Assembly (NCBI GenBank): GCA_003551325.1
Contig: PUMK01000200.1
Coordinates: forward strand, 1-5,984
Direction: 5' to 3'
Origin: Candidatus Acetothermia bacterium
GTDB taxonomy: Bacteria > Bipolaricaulota > Bipolaricaulia > Bipolaricaulales > Bipolaricaulaceae
Length of the DNA: 5,984 bases
Shown: positions 5,438-5,984 of the stretch, in pieces
Position numbering within the stretch: the stretch's first letter is position 1
Layout: each line of letters opens with the position of its first letter
Made by a program: the position numbers and the translations under genes
Notes under the pieces: generated by a model
Seen by the model: only the letters and a program-made list of their open reading frames with translations
Told to the model about the DNA's origin: nothing
The model's database searches: none

Positions 5438-5984
5438 GCTGCAACACCCACACTTCACGCCGGTCGGGCAGTTCGGCGCGCGTCAGGGAGGCCTCCGAGG
5501 CTTCGATCTTCCGCACAGGAAAGGGAACGATCTCCAGGAAGTCTTCGAGGGGCTGGATGGGCCAGTCGGGGATCGCTTCCGTACGGTAGTGCATGGGGAA
5601 GACGACTTTCAGGTTGGGCAGCGCTTTGGCCACGGTCAGGGCCTCCTTGGGGCCGATCGTGAAGTGACCGCCTACAGGGAGCAGCGCCACCTCGACTTCG
5701 TGCAAGGGTTTGCTCTGCTCGTTGTTCAGGGTGTGTCCAAGATCGCCCAAGTGCGCCATGACGATGCCGTCGACCTCAAAACGGAAGATCACATCGCGAC
5801 CACGCTTGCGTCCTCCCTCCGTGTCGTGGTATGCGGGAATGCCCCGGAGTTTGATCCCTTGGACCGTACGCTCCCCCATGCCGCGTACGACTTCAGGGGA
5901 GCCTGTCACCCGTTCCACGGCGTTGTGGTCGAAGTGCTCGTGCGTGACGAGCACGATCTGCGCGGGCCCTTCAGGGGCCGGGTA
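5430..5984 (-). CDS. UPF0173-like metallo-beta-lactamase-fold hydrolase, 5' end cut by window
   Basis: A metal-dependent hydrolase of the metallo-beta-lactamase superfamily, nearest in look to the UlaG/UPF0173 (YtkL-like) group; its substrate is unknown. The frame is open to the right edge, giving 184 C-terminal residues. Perhaps 35-50 N-terminal residues lie outside the window. The GTG at 5954 is internal to the conserved VLVTHEHFDHN motif and is not a start. HEHFDH is the HxHxDH zinc motif. Further landmarks are GIPAYHDTEGGRKRG (third-ligand region), VMAHLGDLGH (bridging Asp), LLPVGGHFTIGPKEA and the late VVFPMHYRTE histidine. The metal site therefore appears complete. There is no signal peptide in view, and the protein is probably cytoplasmic. 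Its stop overlaps the aminotransferase start, so the two are almost certainly co-transcribed; a shared pathway is possible but unproven. Confidence 0.88.
   Translation of the reverse strand, partial: YPAPEGPAQIVLVTHEHFDHNAVERVTGSPEVVRGMGERTVQGIKLRGIPAYHDTEGGRKRGRDVIFRFEVDGIVMAHLGDLGHTLNNEQSKPLHEVEVALLPVGGHFTIGPKEALTVAKALPNLKVVFPMHYRTEAIPDWPIQPLEDFLEIVPFPVRKIEASEASLTRAELPDRREVWVLQHA

Noticed and set aside
5438..5458. GTG start seven residues upstream for the aminotransferase
   Set aside because: The added residues are Cys-rich and unlike the family N-terminus, and the ATG at 5437 fits the usual length. It cannot be fully excluded because both ribosome sites are weak.

Overview
This is a gene-dense, GC-rich bacterial window (about 60% G+C by eye). 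It holds seven protein-coding genes, two of them cut by the window edges, and only one intergenic gap longer than about 10 bases (2103-2216). I see no tRNA, rRNA, CRISPR array, insertion sequence, integrase or phage gene. The content is peptidoglycan synthesis, coenzyme A synthesis, rRNA methylation and amino-acid metabolism plus two exported proteins, so it reads as a compact chromosomal segment and not as a mobile island. The host is probably a diderm, because one orphan protein looks like an outer-membrane beta-barrel. The mixture recalls deep-branching, often thermophilic lineages such as Bipolaricaulota (Acetothermia) or relatives, but that placement is a low-confidence guess made without database comparison.

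Layout, left to right. (A) The 3' part of murE on + ends at 823. (B) A minus-strand pair, an exported SagB-like nitroreductase (2102 to 1407) followed 7 bases later by coaE (1399 to 782), converges on murE so that the last 42 bases of coaE and murE overlap. (C) After a 114-base divergent intergenic region carrying a perfect extended -10 box, a + strand gene (2217-3323) encodes an unrecognised secreted, beta-rich protein. (D) A minus-strand unit, UPF0173-like metallo-hydrolase (cut by the right edge), class I aminotransferase and tlyA, runs from 5984 down to 3320 with overlaps or gaps of 8 bases or fewer.

The two convergent junctions are unusually tight. At 3320-3323 the stop codons of the secreted protein and of TlyA interlock. 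A strong GC hairpin that looks like the intrinsic terminator of the secreted-protein gene lies inside the tlyA reading frame, where it encodes part of a proline-rich TlyA tail. The genes do not form one pathway: MurE acts in cell-wall synthesis, CoaE makes CoA, TlyA methylates rRNA, and the aminotransferase and hydrolase are metabolic. Their arrangement looks like genome compaction.

I did not find a convincing new multi-gene system. The points most worth a second look are the orphan barrel-like protein with a helical insert, the terminator embedded in tlyA, the exported flavoenzyme coupled to coaE, and the DNPK variant of the MurE substrate-specificity motif.
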